From Brachybacterium tyrofermentans (GTDB taxonomy: Bacteria > Actinomycetota > Actinomycetes > Actinomycetales > Dermabacteraceae), in contig NZ_JABUXW010000014.1 in the NCBI RefSeq assembly GCF_014897585.1, positions 62,001 to 126,000 on the forward strand: a DNA stretch of 64,000 nt. The letters are read 5' to 3'. Position 1 is the stretch's first letter. Each line of letters opens with the position of its first letter. The notes beneath the pieces were generated by a model. The model did not search any database. It saw nothing but the letters and a program-made list of their open reading frames with translations, and was not told where the DNA came from. The translations under genes and the position numbers were made by a program. This document shows positions 37,428 through 47,079 of this stretch, piece after piece.

Positions 37428-38417
37428 ATGACCACGCAGTCCGCCTCCTCGGCCGCGGCCCTCCCGCCGCCGTCGCCCACCGGGAGCAGAGGGAGCCACA
37501 GGGGCAGGGGCAGTGCCTCCCGGCCCGGGCGCCGCCGCGGCCACCGCGCCGCCGCGGAGGCCCGCGCCGGGCTGCTGCTTTCCCTGCCCTTCGTGGTGCT
37601 CTTCGGGATCTTCATCGCCTGGCCCGTGCTGCAGTCGATGTTCATGTCCTTCACGGACATGCGCATCACCGACATCCGGTCGCCGTTCGCGGTGGACTTC
37701 GTGGGTCTGGACAACTACATCGCTGCCTTCCACGACCCCGTCTTCCGGCGGGCAGCCCTGAACACCGGAGTGTTCGTGCTGGTCGGGGTGCCGCTGACGA
37801 TCATCGCGGGGCTCAGCGCCGCGATCGCCCTGAACCGGGGCGCGCTGAAGCTGCGCGGACTGTTCCGGATGGGCTTCTACACCCCCGTGGTCACCTCCAT
37901 CGTGGCCGTCGCCGTGGTCTGGAGGTTCCTGCTGCAGCCCGAGAACGGCTTGGTGAACACCGTCCTGGGCTGGGTGGGGATCGACGGGCCCAACTGGCTG
38001 GGTGATGAGCGCACCGCCCTGCTGTCGCTCATCGTGATGGCGGTCTGGCGCAACTTCGGCACCTCGATGGTGATCTTCCTGGCCGGCCTGCAGGCCGTGG
38101 ACCGCGGGCTGCACGAGGCAGCCGCGCTCGACGGGGCGAACGCCTGGCAGAGGTTCCGGAACATCACCATCCCGTCCATTCGGCCGACGCTGCTGTTCGT
38201 GCTGGTCACCACGTCGATCGGCTACCTGCAGTTCTTCGAGGAGCCCTTCGTCATGACGGGCGGCGGTCCGTTGAACTCCACGATCTCCGCCTCCATGTAC
38301 ACCTACAACCAGTTCGGATTCGGCAACTACGGCATGGCCGGGGCGATGGCGTACCTGACGTTCATCGTGATCGGCATCGTCACCCTCGCGCAGTTCCGCC
38401 TGATGAGGGAGAAGTGA
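37428..38417 (+). CDS. CUT1 ABC transporter permease (MalF-like)
   Basis: A 329-residue inner-membrane permease with six transmembrane segments after an unusual Ser/Arg/Gly-rich cytoplasmic N-terminus (about residues 1-45). The EAA coupling loop is EAAALDGANAWQRFRNITIPSIRP, where an ATPase docks. The stop codon overlaps the next gene's ATG (TGATG). No ATPase gene is in the locus, so a shared MsmK-type ATPase encoded elsewhere is expected. Confidence 0.93.
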   Translation: MTTQSASSAAALPPPSPTGSRGSHRGRGSASRPGRRRGHRAAAEARAGLLLSLPFVVLFGIFIAWPVLQSMFMSFTDMRITDIRSPFAVDFVGLDNYIAAFHDPVFRRAALNTGVFVLVGVPLTIIAGLSAAIALNRGALKLRGLFRMGFYTPVVTSIVAVAVVWRFLLQPENGLVNTVLGWVGIDGPNWLGDERTALLSLIVMAVWRNFGTSMVIFLAGLQAVDRGLHEAAALDGANAWQRFRNITIPSIRPTLLFVLVTTSIGYLQFFEEPFVMTGGGPLNSTISASMYTYNQFGFGNYGMAGAMAYLTFIVIGIVTLAQFRLMREK

Positions 38418-39235
38418 TGATCGAACGTCGCAGTCCCGTCCTGACCTATGTCATCCTCACTGCCTTCCTGCTGCTGGTCATCACGCCCTTCGTGTGGATG
38501 ATCCTCGGCAGCGTGAAGACCCAGGGAGAGCTCCTGCGCGTCCCGCCCACCTGGCTGCCCGAGGAACCCACCTGGGACAACTTCCGCCGTCTCTTCGATC
38601 GGCCCTTCGGCCACTACTTCCGCAATTCGACCGTGGTGGCGATCGCGGTGACGCTGGGGAACCTGATCTTCAGCTCGATGTTCGGCTACGCGCTCGCGCA
38701 CCTCACCTTCCCCTTCAAGCGGGTGCTGTTCGTGCTGGTCCTGGTGTGCCTGATGATCCCCGGACTGGTCACCTTCATCCCGCAGTACGTGCTGGTGGTG
38801 AACATGGGGCTGGCCAACACCATCCCCGCGCTCATCCTGCCGTTCCTGGTGCAGCCGTTCAGCGTCTTCCTGATGCGCCAGTTCTTCCTGGGACTGCCCC
38901 GGGAGCTGCTCGAGGCCGGCCGTATCGACGGCGTCGGCGAGGTCGCGATCTTCTTCCGGATCTACCTGCCGCTCGCGGGCCCCGCCTTCGCGACCCTCGG
39001 CATCCTCACCTTCCTCGGCTCCTGGAACAACTTCCTGTGGCCGCTCGTCGTCTCCTCGAGCGAGTCGACCTACACCCTGCCCGTCGCGCTCGCCCTGATC
39101 TCGACCGGACAGAACCAGACGGATTACGGGCTGCTCCTGGCCGGCGCCACGCTCGTGGTCCTGCCGATCCTCCTCGTCTTCCTCTTCTTCCAGCGCTACT
39201 TCATCCAGGGCATCGCCACCTCCGGCATCAAATGA
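38417..39235 (+). CDS. CUT1 ABC transporter permease (MalG-like)
   Basis: A 272-residue permease with six transmembrane segments. The EAA loop is EAGRIDGVGEVAIFFRIYLPLAGP, and the MalG-like LGSWNNFLWPLVVSSSESTYTLPVAL follows. Paired with the preceding MalF-like permease by overlapping stop and start codons; a GTG at 38414 is an alternative start one codon earlier. Confidence 0.93.
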   Translation: MIERRSPVLTYVILTAFLLLVITPFVWMILGSVKTQGELLRVPPTWLPEEPTWDNFRRLFDRPFGHYFRNSTVVAIAVTLGNLIFSSMFGYALAHLTFPFKRVLFVLVLVCLMIPGLVTFIPQYVLVVNMGLANTIPALILPFLVQPFSVFLMRQFFLGLPRELLEAGRIDGVGEVAIFFRIYLPLAGPAFATLGILTFLGSWNNFLWPLVVSSSESTYTLPVALALISTGQNQTDYGLLLAGATLVVLPILLVFLFFQRYFIQGIATSGIK

Positions 39236-39339
39236 TCGGCGTCCGCTGATCTCCACCACCCGACACCACCCCGCACGATCCTGCACGACCCCGCACGAGA
39301 CCCGGTCCGACGTCGTACCCATCGCCTCGAGGAGGCATC

Positions 39340-40926
39340 GTGAACTCCATCCCTCGCCGCACCCTGCTCACCGTCCCGCTGCTCGGAGCCGGCGCCGCCC
39401 TCGGGGCCGTCGGCGCCGCGAGTCCGGCCCTGGCAGCTCCCGCCCCGACGCCCTCGGGGGCCGGGCTGTCGACGGCCGGTCTCCCGGCCCTCGTCGGCAC
39501 CGCCGGGGGAGGGCGCGACGAGCGCCTGCTGCGACGCTGGGCGAAGGACACCTGGCGTTCCCTGGACGCGATGACCGTGCGCAGCACCGGACTCGTCTCC
39601 GACACCATCGAGGCGGACCTGACGGGGCATTCGCGCCACACGTCGCCCACCAACATCGGCGGCTATCTCTGGTCCACGCTCCTGGCCCGCGAGCTGCGCC
39701 TGATCACGCCGGGGGAGGCCCGCAACCGGATCTCCCGCACCCTGGACTCGCTCGAGACGATGGAGCATCACGAGCCCTCGGGCATGTATTACAACTGGTA
39801 CGACGAGACCGACGGCTCCGTGCTGCGCAGCTGGCCCGGCACCGGCGACCCCGTGGTCCCCTTCGTCTCCAGCGTCGACATGGGCTGGCTCGGCGCCGCC
39901 CTGCACGTGGTCGCCCAGGCCGATCCCTCCAACCGCCGTCGGGCGAAGCGCCTGTTCGACGCGATGCGCTGGGATGTGTTCTTCGACCGCGACGTCGACG
40001 TCCAGCCCGGGCAGACCATCGGCGGCTTCTGGGTCGAGGACCCGCACCGGGACGGCGTCGAGCTGCTTCCCCTGTTCCAGGACATCCCCGGGGCAGAGGT
40101 CTGGTACCACACGGAGCATCACTACGACACGGCCGTCTCCGAGGCCCGCATGGTCACCTACCTCGGGATCATGACCGAGCAGATCCCGGCCGCCGCCTAC
40201 TTCACGACCTTCCGCACCTTCCCGCCCCAGTGGGACTGGGCCGAGATGCCGCCGGTGGGCGACTGGGCCGAGCACGAGGGGGTCGCCGTGTTCGAGGGAG
40301 CCCACACCTACCGCGGCCTGGAGATCGTCCCCGGCTGGGGCGGCTCCATGTTCGAGGAGCTGATGCCGGACCTGTTCGTGCCCGAGGCCGCCTGGGGCCC
40401 GGACAGCTGGCGCAGGAACCATCCGCTCCATGTGCGCGCCCAGCGCGAGCACGGACTCGAGGAGGCCGGCTACGGCTACTGGGGCTTCTCCCCGAGCTCC
40501 GACCCGCACGGCGAGTACCGCGAGTACGGCGTCGATGCCCTGGGACTGAACCCCGAGGGCTACTTCTCCGACGCCGCGGCCACCGACTGGCATCAGGGAG
40601 AGCCCTACCCGCAGGGGCTCGACGGCGTCGTCACCCCGCACGCCGCGGCGCTCGCGATGCAGTACGAGCGCGCCGAGGCGATCGAGAACCTCTCCCGGAT
40701 CGAGACCGAGCTCGGCGCCTACGGACCCGGCGGCTTCCACGACGCCGTCGCCGTCGGCTCGGGAGTCATCGCCCGGCGCCACCTCTCCCTGGACCAGTCG
40801 ATGGTGCTCGGCGCCCTCGGCAACGTGCTGCTCGAGGAGCAGCTGCACCGCTGGTTCGGCACCGACGAGGTCGCCGCCCGCCTCCGTCCCGTCCTCGAGC
40901 AGGAGACCTTCCGTGCCCACGGCTGA
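39340..40926 (+). CDS. Exported PF10091/GH144-like glucan hydrolase
   Basis: A 528-residue secreted enzyme. A Tat-type signal (PRRTLLTVPLLGAGAALGAVGAASPALA) precedes an all-alpha (alpha/alpha)6-like domain. Hallmarks of the PF10091 'glucoamylase' domain are GGYLWSTLLARELRLITPGEA, GWGGSMFEELMPDLFVPE, EEAGYGYWGFSPSSDP and YGVDALGL. The same domain is found in GH144 endo-beta-1,2-glucanases and in cyclic beta-1,2-glucan synthases, so beta-1,2-glucan is the inferred substrate, not proven by sequence. The GTG start has GAGGAGG 5 nt upstream. Its 3' end overlaps the GH3 gene by 14 nt. Confidence 0.82.
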   Translation: MNSIPRRTLLTVPLLGAGAALGAVGAASPALAAPAPTPSGAGLSTAGLPALVGTAGGGRDERLLRRWAKDTWRSLDAMTVRSTGLVSDTIEADLTGHSRHTSPTNIGGYLWSTLLARELRLITPGEARNRISRTLDSLETMEHHEPSGMYYNWYDETDGSVLRSWPGTGDPVVPFVSSVDMGWLGAALHVVAQADPSNRRRAKRLFDAMRWDVFFDRDVDVQPGQTIGGFWVEDPHRDGVELLPLFQDIPGAEVWYHTEHHYDTAVSEARMVTYLGIMTEQIPAAAYFTTFRTFPPQWDWAEMPPVGDWAEHEGVAVFEGAHTYRGLEIVPGWGGSMFEELMPDLFVPEAAWGPDSWRRNHPLHVRAQREHGLEEAGYGYWGFSPSSDPHGEYREYGVDALGLNPEGYFSDAAATDWHQGEPYPQGLDGVVTPHAAALAMQYERAEAIENLSRIETELGAYGPGGFHDAVAVGSGVIARRHLSLDQSMVLGALGNVLLEEQLHRWFGTDEVAARLRPVLEQETFRAHG

Positions 40927-42790
40927 CCGCACCCTTCCCCACCTCTCCTCCGCGCCCGACGGAACCCGCTTCCGCGACCTGAACCGCAACGGGGTGATGG
41001 ACCCCTTCGAGGACCCTCGCCTCAGCCCGGAGGAGCGCACCGAGGACCTGCTGGCCCGCCTCTCCCTCGAGGAGAAGGTGGGGCTCATGTTCCACACGGT
41101 CATCGAGACCGGCCAGGACGGCACTCTCCTGGAGACCCCGGGCGCGATCTCCAAGTCGCCCACCTCCACGGTCGTGCTGGACAAGCGCATGAGTCACTTC
41201 AACGTGCACGGACTGGACGATGCCCGTGCCGCGGCCCGCTGGCACAACCGGCTCCAGGAGCTCGCCGAGCAGACTCCCCACGGCATCCCCGTCACGATCT
41301 CCACCGACCCCCGCCACGGCGGTGCCCAGAACGCGGGCACCTCCTGGGTGACGTCGTTCTTCTCCCTGTGGCCCGAGCCGCTCGGGCTCGGCGCTCTCGG
41401 CGATCCGGAGCTGGTGCGCACCTGGGCGGGCACCGTGCGCCGCGAGTACACCGCAGTCGGGATCCGGGCCGCGCTGCACCCCGTCGCCGATCTCGCCACC
41501 GAACCGCGCTGGGCCCGTCAGCGCGAGTGCTTCAGCCAGGACCCGCAGCTCGTGGCCCGCCTCGTCACCGCGGCGCTCGACGGTCTGCGCGGGGCTGAGG
41601 GCGAGATTCCGGTGCAGTCCACGGTCAAGCACTTCCCCGGCGCCGGTCCGCAGAAGGACGGCGAGGATGCGCACTTCCCCTACGGCCGCGACCAGGTCTA
41701 CCCCGGGGGTCGCTTCGAGGACCACCTGCTGCCCTTCCGCGAAGCCATCGCCGCGGGGGCCGACGCGATCATGCCCTACTACGGCCGGCCCGTCGGCCTC
41801 CAGATCGACGGGCACGAGATCGAGTCCGTCGGCTTCGGCTTCAACGAGCAGGTGCTCACCGGCCTGCTGCGAAACGAGCTCGGCTTCGACGGCGTCATCG
41901 TCAGCGACTGGGAGCTGGTGAACGACAACCACGTCGGCGACCAGGTGCTCCCGGCGCGCGCCTGGGGCGTCGAGGAGCTCATCCCCGCCCAGCGCCTCCA
42001 GCGGATCCTCGAGGCAGGGGCCGATCAGCTCGGCGGCGAGGAGTGCACCGAGCTGCTCCTGGGCCTGGTGCGCGATGACCTGGTCGAGGAGGAACGGGTG
42101 ACCGACTCGGCCCGTCGGCTGCTGCGGGTGAAGTTCCGGCTCGGGCTGTTCGACGACCCCTATGTCGACGAGTCCGCGGCCGACGCCCTGGTGGGCAGCG
42201 AGGAGAGCCGCCGCCAGGGCCATGAGGCGCAGGCCGGCAGCGTCGTGGTCCTGCACGACGACGGTCACGTGCTGCCGCTGCACACCGTGCGCGGCAGCAC
42301 CCGCATCTATGCCGAAGGGCTGCCTGCCGACGTCATCGCCCAGCTGGGGGAGCAGGTCGCCACCCCGGCGGAGGCCGACGTCGCGCTGCTGCGGATCGGC
42401 GCCCCGTTCCAGCCCCGCGACGACCTCTTCCTGGAATCGTGGTTCCACCAGGGCGACCTGGAGTTCCCGCCCGGGCTCGCCCACCGTCTCGCCCGTCTCC
42501 GCGCCGCGTGCCCGCTGATCCTCGACGTGGACCTCGACCGGGCCGCCGTGCTCACCGACATCGCGGGGGAGTGCGACGCACTCACCGGCAGCTTCGGGGT
42601 CTCCGCCGCCGCCTGGGCGGACGCGATCACGGGCGTGGTCCCGGCCCGGGGTCGACTCCCGATCGAGCTGCCGCGGTCGATGAAGGCGGTGCGGGAGGCT
42701 CACGAGGATGTCCCCGGCGGCACGGCGGAGCCGCTGTACCCCTACGGGCACGGCCTCGACATCGACCAGGTGATCAGCAGCAGGCGGTGA
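40913..42790 (+). CDS. GH3 family beta-glucosidase
   Basis: A 625-residue GH3 enzyme without signal peptide, so cytoplasmic. The catalytic nucleophile is D332 in GVIVSDWEL. QSTVKHFPGAGPQKDGEDAHFPYG is the substrate-binding KHFPG region, and ADAIMPYYGRPVG precedes the nucleophile. A second alpha/beta sandwich domain follows (GSVVVLHDDGHVLPL; LPIELPRSMKAV). Family members release glucose from beta-gluco-oligosaccharides; here the probable substrate is what the exported PF10091 enzyme makes and the ABC system imports. Translationally coupled to that gene by overlap. Confidence 0.92.
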   Translation: MPTADRTLPHLSSAPDGTRFRDLNRNGVMDPFEDPRLSPEERTEDLLARLSLEEKVGLMFHTVIETGQDGTLLETPGAISKSPTSTVVLDKRMSHFNVHGLDDARAAARWHNRLQELAEQTPHGIPVTISTDPRHGGAQNAGTSWVTSFFSLWPEPLGLGALGDPELVRTWAGTVRREYTAVGIRAALHPVADLATEPRWARQRECFSQDPQLVARLVTAALDGLRGAEGEIPVQSTVKHFPGAGPQKDGEDAHFPYGRDQVYPGGRFEDHLLPFREAIAAGADAIMPYYGRPVGLQIDGHEIESVGFGFNEQVLTGLLRNELGFDGVIVSDWELVNDNHVGDQVLPARAWGVEELIPAQRLQRILEAGADQLGGEECTELLLGLVRDDLVEEERVTDSARRLLRVKFRLGLFDDPYVDESAADALVGSEESRRQGHEAQAGSVVVLHDDGHVLPLHTVRGSTRIYAEGLPADVIAQLGEQVATPAEADVALLRIGAPFQPRDDLFLESWFHQGDLEFPPGLAHRLARLRAACPLILDVDLDRAAVLTDIAGECDALTGSFGVSAAAWADAITGVVPARGRLPIELPRSMKAVREAHEDVPGGTAEPLYPYGHGLDIDQVISSRR

Positions 42791-42889
42791 TGCGGTCGGG
42801 CCGCCGGGCCGCCCGGTCGCCGGCCGTGCTGGTCGTCGATCCGGCCGGTCACCGATCCGCCTGGTGGTCGCTCCGTCTGGTCGTCGAGC

Positions 42890-42935
42890 CTGCACCACGT
42901 GTCGGTGAGAGCCTCCTCACCGACACGTAGTGCAG
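42890..42935. terminator. Bidirectional terminator between GH3 and DUF3054 genes
   Basis: A long hairpin: CTGCAC / GTGCAG outer arms (42890-42895, 42930-42935), a 2-nt internal mismatch, then CGTGTCGGTGAG / CTCACCGACACG (42898-42909, 42916-42927) as a perfect 12-bp stem with loop AGCCTC. It serves the convergent genes on either side. Confidence 0.8.
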
Positions 42936-42958
42936 GGTGGAGCTCGCTGCGTGGGCGT

Positions 42959-43495
42959 TCAGCGCCGCGCGGGCCCGGCGGCTGTGTCGTCGGTGCCGTC
43001 GTTGTCGTCGTCGTTGCCGGTGGTCGCGACTCCAGCTCGGGTCGCGGCCGCGGTCCCGTTGCCCACTCCGGCCTCGGCTCCGGCTGTGGCAGCGGACTCG
43101 TTGCCGGCCTCGCCCCCGGCTCCGGCGAGGGGCACCCTGCGCACCCCGCGGGTGAGGTACATCGCCACCGCGCGCCAGCCGAGCATCAGCACGCCGGTGA
43201 AGATCGCCGTGGTGAGGATGAAGGCCACCTCGGTGCCGGCCGAGAAGAGGGTGCGGATCGCCATCGCGGCGGCGATCGTGATCGCCCACACGAACACCCC
43301 GTGCGGCCACACGCGGAAAGGCGCGCGCCAGGCGCGGATCGCGAGATGGCCCAGCAGCACGCCCACGGCGAACGGCCAGCCCACCAGGAACAGGTTCTGC
43401 GAGGTCAGCGGCGTCCCGTGCTGCAGGAAACCGATGGCGACGAAGAGGATGACGACCAGCAGGTCGCCGATCAGGGCACCCAGAGAACGGAACAT
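42959..43495 (-). CDS. DUF3054 family membrane protein
   Basis: A 178-residue protein with four transmembrane segments in its first ~120 residues (DLLVVILFVAIGFLQHG; LVGWPFAVGVLLGHLAIRAWRAP; GVFVWAITIAAAMAIRTLFSAGTEVAFI), matching the actinobacterial DUF3054 family, function unknown. The C-terminal ~50 residues are a disordered Ala/Gly/Asp/Thr-rich tail. It is oriented against the his genes and lies between the sugar locus and hisC. The 253-bp spacer to hisC holds only the hisC -10 and an imperfect GTGCTCCCGAC / GTCGGGGAGCAC dyad. Confidence 0.8.
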   Translation of the reverse strand: MFRSLGALIGDLLVVILFVAIGFLQHGTPLTSQNLFLVGWPFAVGVLLGHLAIRAWRAPFRVWPHGVFVWAITIAAAMAIRTLFSAGTEVAFILTTAIFTGVLMLGWRAVAMYLTRGVRRVPLAGAGGEAGNESAATAGAEAGVGNGTAAATRAGVATTGNDDDNDGTDDTAAGPARR

Positions 43496-43735
43496 CCTCT
43501 CAGCGTACTGGCGGACAGGCCGCCGTCCTCTCAGCCGGCGGCCCCTGCAGGGGTCTCTGTGAACGGCGCCACCTCGTCCTCCCTGGAGGCGGTCGCCGCG
43601 CCCCTCCGGTCGACGTGCTCCCGACCTGCTGGCCTGCCTGCTCGCGACGGTCGACGTGCCTGTCGGGGAGCACCGGGCCGCTCTGGATGGCCGTCTGCAC
43701 GGTGGGCGGCCGGGTCGTCGGCGCCGCGGCCGAAC

Positions 43736-43748
43736 TACGATGGGCCCC
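43736..43748 (+). promoter_or_regulatory. -10 box of hisC operon, probably leaderless
   Basis: TACGAT (43736-43741) ends 7 nt before the hisC ATG at 43749, placing the start site at the initiation codon. There is no Shine-Dalgarno sequence. It indicates that hisCBHA has a promoter of its own. Confidence 0.55.
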
Positions 43749-44882
43749 ATGCCCGAGAACTCTGCTCCGACCCTGGCCACCGACGCGCTGCCGCAGCCGC
43801 GCGACGGCATCGCGGGAGCCGCCCCATACGGCGCCCCGCAGCTCGCGGTCGAGCATGCGCTCAACGTCAACGAGAACCCCTACGGGCCCTCCCCGGAGCT
43901 CGCGGCGTCCATCGGCCGGGCCGCGGCGGACGCCGCCGTCGGCCTGAACCGGTACCCGGACCGTGAGGCCCTGGACCTGCGCACCGACCTCGGCGAGTAC
44001 CTCGCGGCGGAGTCCGGCATCGCCGCGCCGCCGCGCGAGGCGGTCTGGGCGGCCAACGGCTCGAACGAGATCATGCACCAGCTGCTGCTGGCGTTCGGCG
44101 GCCCCGGACGCACCGCGCTCGGCTTCACCCCGCACTACTCGATGTACCCCGAGTACGCCCGCGACACCTACACGCGGTGGGTCACCGCGGAGCGGGGCCC
44201 GGAGCCCGAGTTCGCGCTCACCGCGGAGGCGGTCACCGCCGCGATCGCCGCACACGAACCGAACATCGTGGTGCTGACCAGCCCGAACAACCCCACCGGC
44301 ACGGCGCTCACCCTCGACGTGGTCGAGGCGGCCGCCGCGGCGCTGGCACCGAGCCGGGGACTGCTCGTGGTCGACGAGGCCTATGGCGAGTTCCGCCGCG
44401 ACGGGGTGCCCAGCGCCCTCACCCTCCTGGACCGCCACCCCAACATCGTGGTCACCCGCACCATGTCCAAGGCCTTCGCCCTGGCGGGAGCACGGCTCGG
44501 CTACCTGGTCGCCCATCCGGCGATCGTCGACGCCGTGCGCGTCGTGCGCCTTCCGTACCATCTGTCGGCCGTCACCCAGGCCGTCGCCCGTGCCGCCCTC
44601 GCCCACCGCGAGGAGCTGCTGGGCAAGGTGGCCCTGCTGCGCAGCGAGCGCGACGCCCTCGCCGAGCACCTGGTGGCCCGCGGCCACGACGTGGCCCCGT
44701 CCGACGCGAACTTCATCCTGTTCCGCACCTTCTCCGATCGCGACGCGGTGTTCGAGGCGCTCCTCGACCGCAGCGTCCTCGTCCGAGCCGTCGGCCCCGC
44801 CGGCTGGCTGCGCGTGTCCATCGGCACGCCCGAGAACAACACCGCATTCCGCACCGCCCTCGAGGAGGCCGACCCCCGATGA
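43749..44882 (+). CDS. hisC: Histidinol-phosphate aminotransferase
   Basis: A 377-residue PLP-dependent class I/II aminotransferase converting imidazole acetol phosphate to histidinol phosphate. Conserved parts: [75 protein letters not shown], the PLP-lysine [16 protein letters not shown] (K241) and [16 protein letters not shown]. Its stop overlaps the hisB ATG (ATGA). First gene of the second his transcription unit. Confidence 0.96.
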   Translation: MPENSAPTLATDALPQPRDGIAGAAPYGAPQLAVEHALNVNENPYGPSPELAASIGRAAADAAVGLNRYPDREALDLRTDLGEYLAAESGIAAPPREAVWAANGSNEIMHQLLLAFGGPGRTALGFTPHYSMYPEYARDTYTRWVTAERGPEPEFALTAEAVTAAIAAHEPNIVVLTSPNNPTGTALTLDVVEAAAAALAPSRGLLVVDEAYGEFRRDGVPSALTLLDRHPNIVVTRTMSKAFALAGARLGYLVAHPAIVDAVRVVRLPYHLSAVTQAVARAALAHREELLGKVALLRSERDALAEHLVARGHDVAPSDANFILFRTFSDRDAVFEALLDRSVLVRAVGPAGWLRVSIGTPENNTAFRTALEEADPR

Positions 44883-45502
44883 CCGACACCACCAGCGCGC
44901 GCCCGTCGCGCACGGCGAGCATCACCCGTTCCACCCGCGAGTCCTCCGTCGAGGTCACCCTCGACGTCGACGGCACCGGCCAGGTCGAGGTGTCGACCTC
45001 CGTGCCGTTCTTCGACCACATGCTCACGGCCCTGGGCACCCACGCCCGCTTCGACCTCACGGTGCGCGCGACCGGCGACACCCACATCGATGCGCACCAC
45101 ACCGTCGAGGACACCTCGATCGTGCTCGGTCAGGCGCTGCGCGAGGCCCTCGGCGACAAGAAGGGCATCGCCCGCTTCGGCGACGCCCTGGTCCCGCTGG
45201 ACGAGTCCCTCGCCCAGGCCGTCGTGGACCTCTCCGGCCGCCCTTACTGCGTGCACTCCGGCGAGAGCGAGGCCCAGGCCACGCACCTCATCGGCGGCCA
45301 CTTCACCGGGTCGCTGACCCGCCACGTGTTCGAGTCGATCGCCCACCACGCCGCGATCTGCCTGCACATCCGCCTGATCGAGGGCCGCGACCCGCACCAC
45401 ATCGTCGAGGCCCAGTTCAAGGCGCTCGCCCGCGCGCTGCGCGCGGCCTGCGCCTACGACGAGCGCGTCCTGGACGTGCCCTCCACGAAGGGAGCCCTGT
45501 GA
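44879..45502 (+). CDS. hisB: Imidazoleglycerol-phosphate dehydratase
   Basis: A 207-residue manganese-dependent dehydratase of histidine synthesis, monofunctional (no phosphatase domain). Metal-binding motifs are [44 protein letters not shown] and [20 protein letters not shown]. Overlaps hisC and the next gene by 4 nt each. Confidence 0.97.
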   Translation: MTDTTSARPSRTASITRSTRESSVEVTLDVDGTGQVEVSTSVPFFDHMLTALGTHARFDLTVRATGDTHIDAHHTVEDTSIVLGQALREALGDKKGIARFGDALVPLDESLAQAVVDLSGRPYCVHSGESEAQATHLIGGHFTGSLTRHVFESIAHHAAICLHIRLIEGRDPHHIVEAQFKALARALRAACAYDERVLDVPSTKGAL

Positions 45503-46125
45503 GCACCGCCGACCCGCGTGACCCGGATCAGGATCCGTCCGACGGCTCCGGCCACGGCTCCGACGACATCGATGCCGAGTTCGCCCGGCTCACCGAGGGT
45601 CTCTCCCTCGACTCCCTCGATGAGACCCCGCTGACCGTCGAGGACGTCCTGTCCGAGACCCCTGCCGAGGAGAAGGAACCCACGATCGCCGTGGTCGCCA
45701 CCTCCGTCGCGACCAGCCAGGCACTCGCCGGCGCGATCCGGCTGGGCCGGGAGGCGCGCACCGACGGGATCGACATCCCCACCGGCAGCCGCACCCTGGA
45801 GACCCGCACCGGCGCGATCGCCGTGGGGGAGCTCGAGGAGACCGCCGCCCATGATCTCGCGGCGATCGCCTCGACCGCGCTGCAGCGCAACGGCATCGTG
45901 CTGTTCTGGCGCCGGGGCGACCGCATGACCGCCACCCGGTACAAGGGCGGGGAGCGCGGCGAGGACATCTCGCCCGCGATCGTGCTCGGCGCGGTGGACG
46001 ACGTCGTGGAGGAGCTGCTCCTCGGGACGACGGCAGTGGACGAGCTGGAAGAGGGCATCGACCCCTCGACGGTCACCCGGGCCGAGGCCCTGGCCTGGAT
46101 CGCCGGTAAGGGGAAGCGCAAGTGA
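45499..46125 (+). CDS. Conserved-looking protein of unknown function inside the his operon
   Basis: A 208-residue soluble acidic protein with no recognisable domain. The first ~75 residues are Asp/Glu-rich and disordered-looking. The rest seems folded: [27 protein letters not shown], a repeated [68 protein letters not shown]. Its GTG start overlaps the hisB stop and its stop overlaps the hisH GTG start (4 nt each), so it is translated in step with histidine enzymes. A role in the pathway or in regulating it is possible but unproven. Confidence 0.8.
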   Translation: MSTADPRDPDQDPSDGSGHGSDDIDAEFARLTEGLSLDSLDETPLTVEDVLSETPAEEKEPTIAVVATSVATSQALAGAIRLGREARTDGIDIPTGSRTLETRTGAIAVGELEETAAHDLAAIASTALQRNGIVLFWRRGDRMTATRYKGGERGEDISPAIVLGAVDDVVEELLLGTTAVDELEEGIDPSTVTRAEALAWIAGKGKRK

Positions 46126-46886
46126 CCGAGGCCGATCCCCTCCCCGAGAGCATCGCCGAACCCTCTGCCGAGCCGGGTGCCGGCGACGCCGCCGCCACCC
46201 CGCGCGTCGTGGTCCTGGATCACGGCTCGGGCAATGTCCGCTCCGTGGTGCGCGCCCTCGAGGCAGCCGGCGCCGCCGTCGAGCTCACCGCCGATCGCGA
46301 TCTCGCGCTCGCGGCCGACGGTCTCGTCGTGCCCGGCGTCGGCGCCTTCGCCGCCACCATCGAGCAGGTGCTCGCTGTGGGCGGGGACCGCATCATCGAA
46401 CGACGGCTGGCCGGCGGCCTGCCCGTCCTCGGCATCTGCGTGGGCCTGCAGATCATGTTCGACGCCGGTACCGAGCACGGCCAGCGTAGCGCGGGGCTCG
46501 CGCAGTGGCCGGGCGAGATCACCGGCCTCCAGGCATCCGTGGTGCCCCACATGGGGTGGAACACCGTGGAGGCCGCCGACGGCACCCAGCTGTTCCGGGG
46601 CGTCGAGTCCGAGCGCTTCTACTTCGTGCACTCCTACGCCGCGCGCGAATGGACCATGGAGCAGATCGGCTCGCTCGCCGCCCCGAAGGTCACCTGGGCC
46701 GAGCACGACGGGGACCGCTTCGTCGCGGCCGTCGAGAACGACGCGCTCACGGCGACCCAGTTCCACCCCGAGAAGTCCGGGGACGCCGGGGCCAAGCTCC
46801 TGGCGAACTGGCTCGGCACGCTGCCGCGCCGCCGACCCGGGGCTGAGGGCGCCGCAGCAGGTGCCCAGCAGGAGGCGTCACCGTGA
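46122..46886 (+). CDS. hisH: Imidazole glycerol phosphate synthase, glutamine amidotransferase subunit
   Basis: A 254-residue class I glutaminase that feeds ammonia to HisF. The nucleophile is C106 in [15 protein letters not shown] and the His-Glu pair is in [11 protein letters not shown]. The oxyanion-strand region is HMGWNTVEA. There are ~27 extra residues at the N-terminus before [14 protein letters not shown] and a C-terminal Arg/Ala/Gly tail. HisF is not in the window. The 52-aa membrane protein gene overlaps its stop. Confidence 0.95.
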   Translation: MTEADPLPESIAEPSAEPGAGDAAATPRVVVLDHGSGNVRSVVRALEAAGAAVELTADRDLALAADGLVVPGVGAFAATIEQVLAVGGDRIIERRLAGGLPVLGICVGLQIMFDAGTEHGQRSAGLAQWPGEITGLQASVVPHMGWNTVEAADGTQLFRGVESERFYFVHSYAAREWTMEQIGSLAAPKVTWAEHDGDRFVAAVENDALTATQFHPEKSGDAGAKLLANWLGTLPRRRPGAEGAAAGAQQEASP

Positions 46887-47041
46887 TCTACGCCTTCATC
46901 CTGCTCTTCGCCGGCGGCATGACGCTCGGCGGAGCCTGGTCCTTCTACCGCTCCAAGAAGCCATGGTGGGCCACCCTGGGACTGCTCGTGCTGGGCCTGG
47001 TCTTCATCGGCATCTCGTTCTGGCGGCTGCGGACCGGCTGA
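46883..47041 (+). CDS. 52-residue membrane protein between hisH and priA
   Basis: A short gene starting at GTG 46883, overlapping the hisH stop by 4 nt, ending TGA 47039-47041. The product has two hydrophobic helices, roughly residues 2-20 ([19 protein letters not shown]) and 31-48 ([17 protein letters not shown]), joined by a positively charged turn (FYRSKKPWW). AGGAGG lies upstream. The translational coupling and hairpin-type membrane topology argue for a real protein. Function unknown. Confidence 0.7.
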   Translation: MIYAFILLFAGGMTLGGAWSFYRSKKPWWATLGLLVLGLVFIGISFWRLRTG

Positions 47042-47079
47042 CCGGCACGACCTGTCGCCGGCTCCGTCCGTTCCCGCCC

